Positions 8,097-15,617 of a DNA stretch of 34,922 nucleotides are shown here, one piece after another. Where the stretch lies: positions 1 through 34,922 of the forward strand of contig DATJSI010000082.1 in NCBI GenBank assembly GCA_035504215.1, given 5' to 3'. Positions within the stretch are counted from its first letter, which is position 1; each line of letters opens with the position of its first letter. The notes below the pieces were generated by a model. That model had not been told where the DNA came from and searched no databases. It worked only from the letters and a program-made list of their open reading frames with translations. The DNA is from Mycobacteriales bacterium (GTDB lineage Bacteria; Actinomycetota; Actinomycetes; JAFAQI01). Both the position numbers and the translations under genes were made by a program.

Positions 8097-8161
8097 CGTG
8101 GTGTCCGGATCTGCCCATCCGAGCGATGACCGCAGACCGACAGCTCGCCGCCGGCACGCGC

Positions 8162-8365
8162 TCAGCAGGCCAGATGGACCCAGTCGCCGGTGGCCGTGCG
8201 CCGCGCCTCCTGGCGACCGGAGATCATCCGCTCGCAGCGGGCGCAGCGGCGCTCCGCGGCGGCCGGCTCGCCGACGGTGGGGTCCTGGCCGTCGCTGTCC
8301 GCCAGGTCGGCTGCCGCCTCCTCGGCGATCGTGCTCGCGGACTGATCACCCTTGCGCCAGCGCAC
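8162..8365 (-). CDS. Small zinc-knuckle hypothetical protein
   Basis: A 67-aa product starting at GTG 8365, with GAGGGG 7 bases upstream. The first 38 residues are acidic and Ala-rich and probably flexible. The C-terminal half has C41-x2-C44 and H64-x2-C67, a C-x2-C/H-x2-C zinc-binding pattern, with basic residues between. The protein ends at the last ligand Cys. Family not recognised. It lies between the membrane-anchored gene (stop at 8475) and the phosphatase on the same strand. Confidence 0.6.
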   Translation of the reverse strand: MRWRKGDQSASTIAEEAAADLADSDGQDPTVGEPAAAERRCARCERMISGRQEARRTATGDWVHLAC

Positions 8366-8408
8366 CTGCTAACCCCTCTCGATCCGCGAACCCGTCATAC
8401 GGAGGCTG

Positions 8409-8432
8409 CACCCGGCGCGTGGCAACCGGGTG
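8409..8432 (-). terminator. Short hairpin, possible terminator
   Basis: A perfect 7-bp stem (CACCCGG 8409-8415 with CCGGGTG 8426-8432, 10-nt loop) lies about 43 bases past the stop codon of the membrane-anchored gene at 8475 and upstream of the zinc-knuckle gene. There is no T-run. It may reduce read-through between the two genes. Confidence 0.3.
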
Positions 8433-8474
8433 GTCACGCGGTGGAGACGGTGTGGCAAGCGGCCGATCGCGGGG

Positions 8475-9098
8475 TCAGCTCCAGTCCGTCAGCGCCAGCT
8501 GAGGGTCCATCTGCCGACGAGCCCGACGCAGCACGGTCGCGAGGTCGGCCTCGCCGCGACCGTCGTACAACGGACCGGTGCCGTCGGTGAGCAGTAACCC
8601 GGCGACCGCGATGCCCTGCGCCGCCTTCGGGCCGGGCGCGAGCAGGCATTCCAGCAGGTCAGCGAGCTCCGGACCGGCCCGATCGACCTGCCGGCGGCAC
8701 ACCCCGGGCCGCGCGGTGTAGAGCGCACCCGGGTGTCGCGGCCACTGCACCGCCCGCTGCCAGTCCTCGGCCAGCGCTCGGCACCCTTCGGGCGAGGCGA
8801 TCAGCTCGGCGCGCGCGGCGAGCAGACGGCTGGACTCCGGGGCTCGTCCTGCGGCCAGCTTCCGGTCGAGGGAGGGGCCCCGGAGCCGGCACGCGAGGCC
8901 GGTCAGGCAGGTACGCCGGCGCAGGGCCAGACGACCGGCCCGATCCCGCGCACACACCGCCCGACCGCCGTGACGCCGGTCCGGGTCTTCGCCCGGAAGC
9001 CGGCCGCACGCCAGGTCCACCCCTCGGGATCGGACGGCGACGACCGCGACCGCCATCACGCCGCACGCCAGTCCCGCGAGCACGACCCAGACCCACAT
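8475..9098 (-). CDS. Membrane-anchored protein of unknown function
   Basis: A 207-aa product. ATG 9098 is chosen because AGGAAG lies 8 bases upstream; the frame open to 9215 adds only shadow-like sequence. The N terminus is one membrane helix (residues 2-22), followed by an Arg-rich stop-transfer region, which predicts a cytoplasmic body. The body has several Cys (about residues 30, 48, 59 and 64) and a helical C-terminal part, including ELADLLECLLAPGPKAAQGI at about 146-165. I recognise no domain. It is 154 bases downstream of the histidine-kinase gene on the same strand and could be an accessory of that operon. Confidence 0.6.
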   Translation of the reverse strand: MWVWVVLAGLACGVMAVAVVAVRSRGVDLACGRLPGEDPDRRHGGRAVCARDRAGRLALRRRTCLTGLACRLRGPSLDRKLAAGRAPESSRLLAARAELIASPEGCRALAEDWQRAVQWPRHPGALYTARPGVCRRQVDRAGPELADLLECLLAPGPKAAQGIAVAGLLLTDGTGPLYDGRGEADLATVLRRARRQMDPQLALTDWS

Positions 9099-9173
9099 TG
9101 CCGCCGCTTCCTGTAGAGCTCCGCCAAGCAAACCCAATGCCTGTGCAGAACCGGTGGAAGACGTGCGGAGAGG

Positions 9174-9215
9174 GTGTGCAGGCCACGCTCGGCGAGTTGA
9201 TCTTGGTCTGCACAC
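9174..9215. repeat. 8-bp inverted repeat upstream of membrane gene
   Basis: GTGTGCAG (9174-9181) and CTGCACAC (9208-9215) form a perfect inverted repeat with a 26-base spacer in the 154-base gap between the kinase stop and the membrane-anchored gene. It could be a weak terminator for the kinase operon or a pair of operator half-sites for the next gene. Confidence 0.35.
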
Positions 9216-9252
9216 ATCGACGTACGACGTCAGGCAGTCGCGGACGACGACG

Positions 9253-10590
9253 TCAGCCTTCGGGGAGCGGCAACGACACCGTGACCCGGGTGCCGGCGCC
9301 GGGGTGGCTCGCGATGTCCAGCGTGCCGCCGTGTGCTGCCACGAGCTCGGACACGATGGCGAGCCCGATCCCCGTGCCCGGGGTCGAGGTGTGGGCCGGG
9401 CTGCGCCAGAACCGGCTGCGGACGTGCGGCAGGTCCTCGGGCGCGATGCCGATGCCGGTGTCGCTCACGACCAGCAGGCCCTGGTCGCCTTGCACACACA
9501 CGCGCACGTGCACCGATCCGCCCGGCGGCGTGAACTTCAGCGCGTTGGACAGCAGGTTCGTGGTGACCTGGTGAATCCGTACGCAGTCGCCGTCGATCGG
9601 CACGGGTTCGAGCTCCCGCGTCAGCGTGACGTCGACGGCCTGCGCGTGCAGGGACATCGCGTTCGTGGCGGCCCCGACGATCTCGCCGAGATCGCAGCGC
9701 GTGTGCGACAGCTGCAGTGCTGCGGCTTCGGCGCTTGCCAGCGCTTGCAGGTCCTCGACCATCGACGCGAGCCGCACGGTTTCCTCGTGCAGCGACGCCG
9801 TCTGCTCAGGCGTATGTGCCACCACACCGTCGAGCAGCGCTTCGCAGTTCGCCTGCAGGACCGCGACCGGTGTCCGCAGCTCATGCGCGACGTCGGCGAC
9901 CAGGTCACGGCGGAGCTGCTCCTGGCGCGCCAGCGTGTCCGCCATCCCGTCGAACGTGGTCGCCAGCTCCTGGAGGTCGCTGGGTGCGCCCGGCATCTCG
10001 CCCAACCGAACCCCACGATTGCCTCGCGACATCGCACCGGCCGCGGCCGTCAGCTGATGGACCGGCGTGCTCACCCGGCGCGAGACGACCACGGCGGCGG
10101 CCACCGCGACCAGCGCCGCGATTGCGGCCGAGAACAGCTCGGCGTACAGCAACGACCGGCGCAGGTCGTCGGCGGACTGCACGAGACCGTGGCCGTTGAA
10201 CCGGATGTAGAGCGTCCCGATCGTGCGCGAACCTTGGACGATCGGCTGGTGCTGCGTGCCGGGCGCACCGGCCGGGTCGGCGAACGTCGATGCCACGACA
10301 TCACCACGGTTGTCGAGCACTGCCACGTCGGTGCCGCTCTGCGCGGCGAGGTTGAGCGCCGGCCGCAGGTCGGCGTCGAACCAGCCCGGCTTGCCGGTCG
10401 CGTACGTCGACTTGGCCGCGGTGAGCAGCGAGTGGGTCAGGTCATCCTGGCGCTGGTGGACCAGCACGTCGATGTAGCGCTCGGCAAGCGCGGCGGACAG
10501 CGCCGCGACGATCGCCACCGCGATGAGCGCGACGGTGACACAGGTGATCGTCAGTCGCTGCCAGATCGGCAGGCCGACCCGGCTAGACAT
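9253..10590 (-). CDS. Membrane sensor histidine kinase
   Basis: A 445-aa two-component kinase. It has TM1 at about 12-36, an extracytoplasmic sensor loop (37-147), TM2 (about 150-169), HAMP (170-222), and a DHp domain with phospho-acceptor H236 in DVAHELRTP. The ATPase domain has an N-box (TTNLLSNALKF), G1 (SDTGIGIAP), an F-box (RSRFWRS) and G2 (GTGIGLAI). All catalytic boxes are intact. The loop has no Cys or obvious ligand motif, so the signal is unknown. Its ATG lies inside the end of the response-regulator gene (8-base overlap), so the two are translationally coupled and are expected to be cognate partners. Confidence 0.95.
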   Translation of the reverse strand: MSSRVGLPIWQRLTITCVTVALIAVAIVAALSAALAERYIDVLVHQRQDDLTHSLLTAAKSTYATGKPGWFDADLRPALNLAAQSGTDVAVLDNRGDVVASTFADPAGAPGTQHQPIVQGSRTIGTLYIRFNGHGLVQSADDLRRSLLYAELFSAAIAALVAVAAAVVVSRRVSTPVHQLTAAAGAMSRGNRGVRLGEMPGAPSDLQELATTFDGMADTLARQEQLRRDLVADVAHELRTPVAVLQANCEALLDGVVAHTPEQTASLHEETVRLASMVEDLQALASAEAAALQLSHTRCDLGEIVGAATNAMSLHAQAVDVTLTRELEPVPIDGDCVRIHQVTTNLLSNALKFTPPGGSVHVRVCVQGDQGLLVVSDTGIGIAPEDLPHVRSRFWRSPAHTSTPGTGIGLAIVSELVAAHGGTLDIASHPGAGTRVTVSLPLPEG

Positions 10591-11287
10591 CGCGGGTCAA
10601 CCCGAAGCGATAGCCGCCCCCGAGCACGGTCAGGACAGCGGTCGGGCTGCGCGGGTCGCGTTCGATCTTGCGGCGCAGGTTCTTGATGTGTGAGTCGACA
10701 CTGCGCTCCGCGCCGAGGAACTCTCCACCGCGTGCGCGATTGACCAGCTCCCCCCGCGAGTAGACCCGGCCGGGTGAGCCGGTCAGCGCGAGCAGAATCG
10801 TCCACTCCGTCGGGGTCAGCTCGACCAGCCGGCCGGCGATGTGCACCTGTCGTGTTGGTACGTCGATCACGATCTCGCCGTTGCCATAGCTGTGCCCGTC
10901 TCCGGGCCCGACCGGGCGGCCGGTGCGGCGAAGCATCGCGCGCACCCGAAGCACCAGCTCGCGAGGACTGAAGGGCTTCGTCACGTAGTCGTCGGCGCCC
11001 AACTCGAAGCCGCGGATGCGGTCGCGTTCCTCGGCCCGCGCGGTCAACATGACGATGGGCACCGAACCGGTCCGGCGTACCTCTTCCGCGACGGACTCGC
11101 CGCTGATGTCCGGCAGCCCGAGGTCGAGGACGATCAGGTCGGGGTCGGCCGAAGCCGCGAGAGAGAGGCCTTCGGCGCCGGTTCCGGCGGAGAGCACCGA
11201 CCAGCCCTCGCGCTCGAGATAACCGCGCAGCACGTCGCGCAGCTTGCGCTCGTCCTCGATGATCAACACGGTCGCCACGACACTCAC
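10583..11287 (-). CDS. OmpR/PhoB-family response regulator
   Basis: A 234-aa DNA-binding regulator. The receiver domain (about 6-118) has the acidic pair E11/D12, phospho-acceptor D55 in IVLDLGLPD, T82 and K104 in YVTKPF. The C-terminal winged helix (about 130-230) includes LTPTEWTILLAL and the recognition-helix segment RSVDSHIKNLRRKIE, ending in VLGGGYRFGL, all classic OmpR-type features. GTG 11287 begins the frame. It is the first gene of the RR-HK operon; phosphotransfer from the overlapping downstream kinase is expected. Targets are unknown. Confidence 0.96.
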   Translation of the reverse strand: MSVVATVLIIEDERKLRDVLRGYLEREGWSVLSAGTGAEGLSLAASADPDLIVLDLGLPDISGESVAEEVRRTGSVPIVMLTARAEERDRIRGFELGADDYVTKPFSPRELVLRVRAMLRRTGRPVGPGDGHSYGNGEIVIDVPTRQVHIAGRLVELTPTEWTILLALTGSPGRVYSRGELVNRARGGEFLGAERSVDSHIKNLRRKIERDPRSPTAVLTVLGGGYRFGLTRDV

Positions 11288-11376
11288 CCCGGACCTTCAT
11301 CCGACAGCCAGACGCCTGGCAGTCTGGTCCGAGCGGGCGGCTACGTCCACGCCCCATGCACCGTTGGCGTGCGCGG

Positions 11377-11718
11377 TCAGGCGGTCGCGACCGTGCCGAT
11401 CGTTCGCGCGGCCAGGTCGTTGCTACCCGGCTGTTGCTCACGCTGACGAGCGCGTCGACGCGCACCGAGGTCGGTGGGTTCGCCACTGTCGAGCGGAACT
11501 CCACCTCCACGCGGCCGAGGCGGCGCCGGATCTCCCTGCATCACCCATTGCGGGCAGACGATCAGAGCGATGAACAGGCTCGAGATGAATGCGACCACGA
11601 GAATCTTCACCAGAACCCCGGGCGCAAACATGATCGCGAGCACGGTCAGCCCGAAGGCACCGGCCAGGAACGCCAGGCTGATCATCAGCCGCCATGGATG
11701 GAACTTCATCGGTCCCAT
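11377..11718 (-). CDS. Small two-helix membrane protein
   Basis: A 113-aa product with two adjacent membrane helices (about residues 11-30 and 34-55) and a hydrophilic tail from about 60 rich in Pro, Gly, Arg and Gln that would lie in the cytoplasm by the positive-inside rule. The ATG at 11718 is used; ATG 11709 three codons later is equally possible and has GGGA before it. The frame open to 11964 lies in shadow of the EAL gene. It lies 89 bases upstream of the response-regulator gene. No family recognised. Confidence 0.65.
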   Translation of the reverse strand: MGPMKFHPWRLMISLAFLAGAFGLTVLAIMFAPGVLVKILVVAFISSLFIALIVCPQWVMQGDPAPPRPRGGGVPLDSGEPTDLGARRRARQREQQPGSNDLAARTIGTVATA

Positions 11719-11788
11719 ACCGCTGACGGTACTCAGCCGCCCGGTTCGCGTCAGCCGGGCCGGTCCCCCGCTCCTGACCGGGTTCCGA

Positions 11789-13144
11789 TCAGGCAGTTGT
11801 GCCGTCGAGCACGTGCAGCTTCGAGGACGGCGCGTGGCGCATGGCAAGCGCGCCGATCGGTGCCGGATGGCCGAGGTGGTAGCCCTGGGCGAAGTGCACG
11901 CCGAGGTTGCGCAGCGTGTCCAGCTCGGCCTGGTCCTCGACGCCTTCGGCGATGATCTGCGCACCCGTGCCGCATGCGAACGTCACCAACGATGCGGCCA
12001 GGGCACGACGTACCGGATCGACGTCGATCCCCGTCACGAGGTCGCGGTCGAGCTTGATGAAGTCAGGGGCGAGCCGAAGGATGTGGGTCAGGCTCGAGTA
12101 GCCCGCGCCGGTGTCGTCGATGGATACCCGGATGCCGGCCTGGCGCATCGACTGCAAGGCCGAGATCAACCGGGGGTAGTCGTCAACCATCGTGTGTTCG
12201 GTGAGCTCGAGCACGATTCGGGACGACGGCACAAGCAGCTTGCGAAGCCGACCGGAGAGCACCGCCTCTGGTCCTGCGTTGATGGTCAGATCGACGCCTT
12301 CCGGCAGCCGGTCGATATAGCTGACCGCCTTCGCCGCCGCGAGCAGCTCGAGCTCGACGCCCAGCCCGAGTCGGGCCGCGTCGTCGAACCAGATGTTAGG
12401 AGCGCGGTACGGCGCAACCTCGAACCGAGCCAAGGCCTCAACCGCGCTGACCTGATTGGTCTGCAGGTCGAAGATCGGCTGGAACACGACCGACAGCATG
12501 TCCGGGTCGTCGATGACGGAACGTATCCGGTCCCCGGAGTCGACCTGGTCGAGCGTGTCCGGATTCAGCACGCTCACCATGTAGCGGGTCGCGGCCTGCG
12601 CGGAAGCCGCGCCTAGGCCTCCGAGGTGCGCAGCGTCCAGCGTTCCCTGACTCATCCGGAGCAGCTGAGACTTCACCCTCGACAGGTCGCATGCCGAGCC
12701 GACGACGACGCTGATGAAGTCGGCCAGCTGGGTGAGCGTCGCGACGTCGCCTTCGTTGAAGGCGTACGGCCGGTGCGCGTTGACCGCGAGTACGCCGATG
12801 CTGTCCTGACCGCGGCGAAGCGGTACGCAAACCAGGGACGCGACGCCCAACCGCCGGCACGCCTCGCGGTCGACCCGCGGGTCGGTTTCGGTGTCGTCGG
12901 CCCGCTCGACCTGACCGGACTGGATTGCCAGCCCGCTCAAGCTGGTGTCGAGTCCCACCCGGGTGCCGAGATGGGCAAGCTGCTGACCGGTCCCGACGAC
13001 GTAACAGATCCCGAGCGCATCGGCGAGACCGACCATCACGGCATCGGCAGCATCGATGAGCTCGACGGTGCGGTCCGTCACGCGCTGCATGAGGCGCAAC
13101 GGATCGATGGTCTGACCGATCGCGGCAGTCAGATCGGAGCCCAT
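11789..13144 (-). CDS. GAF-EAL cyclic di-GMP phosphodiesterase
   Basis: A 451-aa cytoplasmic enzyme expected to hydrolyse c-di-GMP to pGpG. A GAF sensor domain spans about 12-155 and the EAL domain about 200-440. Catalytic and metal residues are present: E236 (VEALARF), N289 (INAG), E313 and E316 (ELTE), D343/D344 (IDDTGAGYSS), K364 (FIKLD), E400 (AEGVE) and Q420 (QGY), so activity is likely. There is no GGDEF domain. ATG 13144 is chosen because GGAAGGGTGG precedes it; the frame open to 13249 begins upstream of the likely transcription start. A WhiG/FliA-like promoter lies about 95 bases upstream. Confidence 0.93.
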   Translation of the reverse strand: MGSDLTAAIGQTIDPLRLMQRVTDRTVELIDAADAVMVGLADALGICYVVGTGQQLAHLGTRVGLDTSLSGLAIQSGQVERADDTETDPRVDREACRRLGVASLVCVPLRRGQDSIGVLAVNAHRPYAFNEGDVATLTQLADFISVVVGSACDLSRVKSQLLRMSQGTLDAAHLGGLGAASAQAATRYMVSVLNPDTLDQVDSGDRIRSVIDDPDMLSVVFQPIFDLQTNQVSAVEALARFEVAPYRAPNIWFDDAARLGLGVELELLAAAKAVSYIDRLPEGVDLTINAGPEAVLSGRLRKLLVPSSRIVLELTEHTMVDDYPRLISALQSMRQAGIRVSIDDTGAGYSSLTHILRLAPDFIKLDRDLVTGIDVDPVRRALAASLVTFACGTGAQIIAEGVEDQAELDTLRNLGVHFAQGYHLGHPAPIGALAMRHAPSSKLHVLDGTTA

Positions 13145-13236
13145 GACGTTCCACCCTTCCCTCGGAACGCGCGTAGTACCGAAGGTTCGATCGGACGAAA
13201 GCCCGCAACCAGCGGGAATCCGTCTGCTCCATAGAT

Positions 13237-13264
13237 AAATCGGCCGCACAGGAGGCTCGCTTTA
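13237..13264 (-). promoter_or_regulatory. WhiG/FliA (sigma-28)-like promoter
   Basis: On the minus strand TAAA (13264-13261) is followed by 16 bases and GCCGATTT (13244-13237). The known sigma-28/WhiG consensus is TAAA, 15-16 bases, GCCGATAA, so 10 of 12 positions match with acceptable spacing. Transcription would begin near 13230 and give a leader of about 85 bases before the GAF-EAL start at 13144. It is a single match found by eye. Confidence 0.45.
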
Positions 13265-13413
13265 CGGTTCACCTGTGACCTGCGCCGGCTCGGCCTCACC
13301 GGTTTGCGGCGCGGCGGAAGCCTGGTCGACAGCGCCGCTGCGTAAACGGCCGGCCAAAGGGGAACGCTCCTTCACGCGGCGCACCGTGCGCCCGGGTCGA
13401 AAGGATCAGGCCG

Positions 13414-14814
13414 ATGGCAAGCTTCGCGTCGGAGGCACTTCGGGGGCGTAACCGTGCGGTGTCGGGGATCGCTGCGCTTGCCGCGTTGGCCGGCCTCCTG
13501 TTCGGCTTCGACACCGGCGTGATCTCCGGGGCGCAGCTCTACATCTCCAAGGACTTTCACGCGTCGACCGGCGTACAGGCCTGGTACGTCGGGGCATTGC
13601 TGATCGGCGCGTGCGTCGGCGCTGCCGCCGGCGGCTACCTCGCTGACCGCTTCAGCCGCAAGTTCACGATCATCGGCGCCGGCGTCGTCTACATCGGCGC
13701 CGCGTTGTGGTCGGGGCTCGCGCAAGGGTCGGGCTCGTTGATCGCGGCCCGATCGGTGCTGGGTCTTGCGGTTGGATGCGCGTCGTTCGTCGGGCCGCTC
13801 TACATCTCGGAACACGTTCCGCCAAAGCTTCGCGGCGGCACCGTGTCGTTCAACCAGTTGATGATCACGAGCGGCATTCTGCTCGCCTACATCGTCGACT
13901 ACCTGTTCAAGGGCACGACCGACAACTGGCGCTGGATGCTCGCGCTCGGCGCGCTTCCCGGCATCGCGCTCACGATCGGCATGCTCCTGGTCCCGCACAC
14001 TCCACGCTGGCTGATCCAGGCCGACCGCGAGGGCGATGCCCGGGAGGTGCTCGACCGGACGCGTGGCGGTCGCGATGACGTCGACAAGGAGGTCAAGGAG
14101 GTCTCGGATGTCGTCTCGACCGAGGAGTCGGGTTCCTACTCTGCGTTGTTCAGCAGTCGGGTGCGCCCGATGCTCATCGTCGGCCTGGGGCTCGCGTTCT
14201 TCCAGCAGGTGGTCGGCGTCAACACGGTGGTGTACTACGCCCCGACGATCCTCAAGTACACCGGCCTCACCGCGAACCAGTCGATCACCGAAGCCCTGTC
14301 GGTCGGTATCACGAACGTCGTGTTCACGATCGTGGCGATCCTGCTCCTCGATCGCGTCGGCCGGCGCAAGCTGCTGATCGTCGGGACGGTGGGGCTGACG
14401 TTCGCGCTGGCCCTGCTCGGCGCGTTCTTCAAATCGACGACGCTGCAAAGCGACGCCTCGTGGCTGGCCGTGGTTGCCCTCGTGATCTTCATCGCGAGTT
14501 TCGCGATCGGGCTCGGGCCGGTGTTCTGGCTGATGATCGCGGAGATCTTCCCGTTGCAGCTGCGAAGCCGCGCGATGGCCGTCTGCACGGTCGTCAACTG
14601 GACGGCGAACTTCTTCGTCTCCTATTACTTCCTCTCGCTGGTCAGCGCGATCGGCCGGCCGGCCACCTTCTGGCTGTACACCGGCTTCGGCGTCGTTGCC
14701 ACTGCGTTCTTCCTCTGGCGGGTTCCGGAGACCAGCGGCCGTTCGCTCGAACAGATCGAGCGCGATCTTGGCGCCGACTCCGGAGCAACGGACGCGCACC
14801 CAGCGGCGGCTTGA
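13414..14814 (+). CDS. MFS sugar porter (sugar:proton symporter family)
   Basis: A 466-aa, 12-helix transporter of the MFS sugar-porter family (XylE/GalP/GLUT group). Signatures: FGFDTGVISGA (30-40), ADRFSRK (77-83), PHTPRWL (194-200, variant of PESPRWL), the sugar-binding QQVVGVNTVVYYAP (264-277), LLDRVGRRK, GPVFWLMIAEIFP and the C-terminal PETSGRSLEQIE. The variant PHTPRWL is within family range. ATG 13414 has AAAGGA 8 bases upstream. It is expected to import a monosaccharide with protons; the substrate cannot be read from sequence. It is divergent from the GAF-EAL gene with a 269-base shared intergenic region. Confidence 0.95.
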   Translation: MASFASEALRGRNRAVSGIAALAALAGLLFGFDTGVISGAQLYISKDFHASTGVQAWYVGALLIGACVGAAAGGYLADRFSRKFTIIGAGVVYIGAALWSGLAQGSGSLIAARSVLGLAVGCASFVGPLYISEHVPPKLRGGTVSFNQLMITSGILLAYIVDYLFKGTTDNWRWMLALGALPGIALTIGMLLVPHTPRWLIQADREGDAREVLDRTRGGRDDVDKEVKEVSDVVSTEESGSYSALFSSRVRPMLIVGLGLAFFQQVVGVNTVVYYAPTILKYTGLTANQSITEALSVGITNVVFTIVAILLLDRVGRRKLLIVGTVGLTFALALLGAFFKSTTLQSDASWLAVVALVIFIASFAIGLGPVFWLMIAEIFPLQLRSRAMAVCTVVNWTANFFVSYYFLSLVSAIGRPATFWLYTGFGVVATAFFLWRVPETSGRSLEQIERDLGADSGATDAHPAAA

Positions 14815-14849
14815 CCGGCGATGCGGCGCCTTGGTGATTCGCCGTTTCT

Positions 14850-15569
14850 GTGATTGACGCGAGCACAACAGCAACGGCCGGCTCGAACATCGAGGGGTGG
14901 CAGCAGATCGGCGAGCTTGCACTGGCCTTCGGCTTGTCGGCGGTGATCGGGCTCGAGCGCGAGATCAAGCAGAAGAGTGCGGGCCTGCGCACTCACACGC
15001 TGGTCGGTGTCGGTGCCGCGTTGTTCATGCTGGTCAGCAAGTACGGCTTCACCGACGTGCTCGAGGCGAACCGGGTGATCCTCGACCCCTCTCGGATGGC
15101 CGCACAAATCGTCAGTGGCATCGGCTTCCTCGGCGCCGGGATCATCTTCGTCCGTCAGGACTCGGTGCGCGGGCTGACCACGGCTGCGTCGATCTGGGTG
15201 ACCGCTGCAATCGGGGCGGCGGCGGGCGCCGGCTTACCGATTCTCGCGGTGGTGGGCACCGCGATCTATGGCCTCGTTGCACTCGCGTTCACCGCCGTCA
15301 GCCATCGGCTGCCGCGCTCCTCCTACGCGGAGTCGGTCGTCCGAGTCCGGTATCCGGACGGCAAGGGGATGCTCCGCCAGTTGCTGTCGATCACCACCGC
15401 CTCCGGATTCGCGATCGACGAGACGACCACGAAGGTGGAGGACGGCTCGGTCGAGCTCATGATGCACGTGCACGGCCGTTCCTCGCCGCACGACCTCATC
15501 AGCCGGCTGGTGGACTCCGCCGGTGTCGACAATGTGCGCCTCGACGACCCGAATGCCGTGGACGACTGA
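14850..15569 (+). CDS. MgtC/SapB-family membrane protein
   Basis: A 239-aa protein with the MgtC membrane domain: GLEREIKQKSAGLRTHTLVG (about 34-53), AAQIVSGIGFLGAGIIF (about 84-100) and VRGLTTAASIWVTAAIG (about 106-122), with about four to five helices, then a soluble ACT-like C-terminal domain (about 155-235). MgtC proteins are linked to growth at low Mg2+ and inhibition of F-type ATPase in pathogens; in environmental Actinomycetota the role is unclear. GTG 14850 is the apparent start, with no strong ribosome site. It lies 35 bases after the sugar-porter gene and 48 bases before the CDF transporter gene on the same strand. Confidence 0.9.
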   Translation: MIDASTTATAGSNIEGWQQIGELALAFGLSAVIGLEREIKQKSAGLRTHTLVGVGAALFMLVSKYGFTDVLEANRVILDPSRMAAQIVSGIGFLGAGIIFVRQDSVRGLTTAASIWVTAAIGAAAGAGLPILAVVGTAIYGLVALAFTAVSHRLPRSSYAESVVRVRYPDGKGMLRQLLSITTASGFAIDETTTKVEDGSVELMMHVHGRSSPHDLISRLVDSAGVDNVRLDDPNAVDD

Positions 15570-15617
15570 GCACTTCCGGCGACGATCTCTGCCCGCCGTA
15601 GCGGGTACACCGCCAGG

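Noticed and set aside
13372-14922. 516-aa open frame on the minus strand across the sugar porter
   Set aside because: Asp/Arg/Glu-rich composition typical of an antisense shadow; the plus strand has all sugar-porter motifs.
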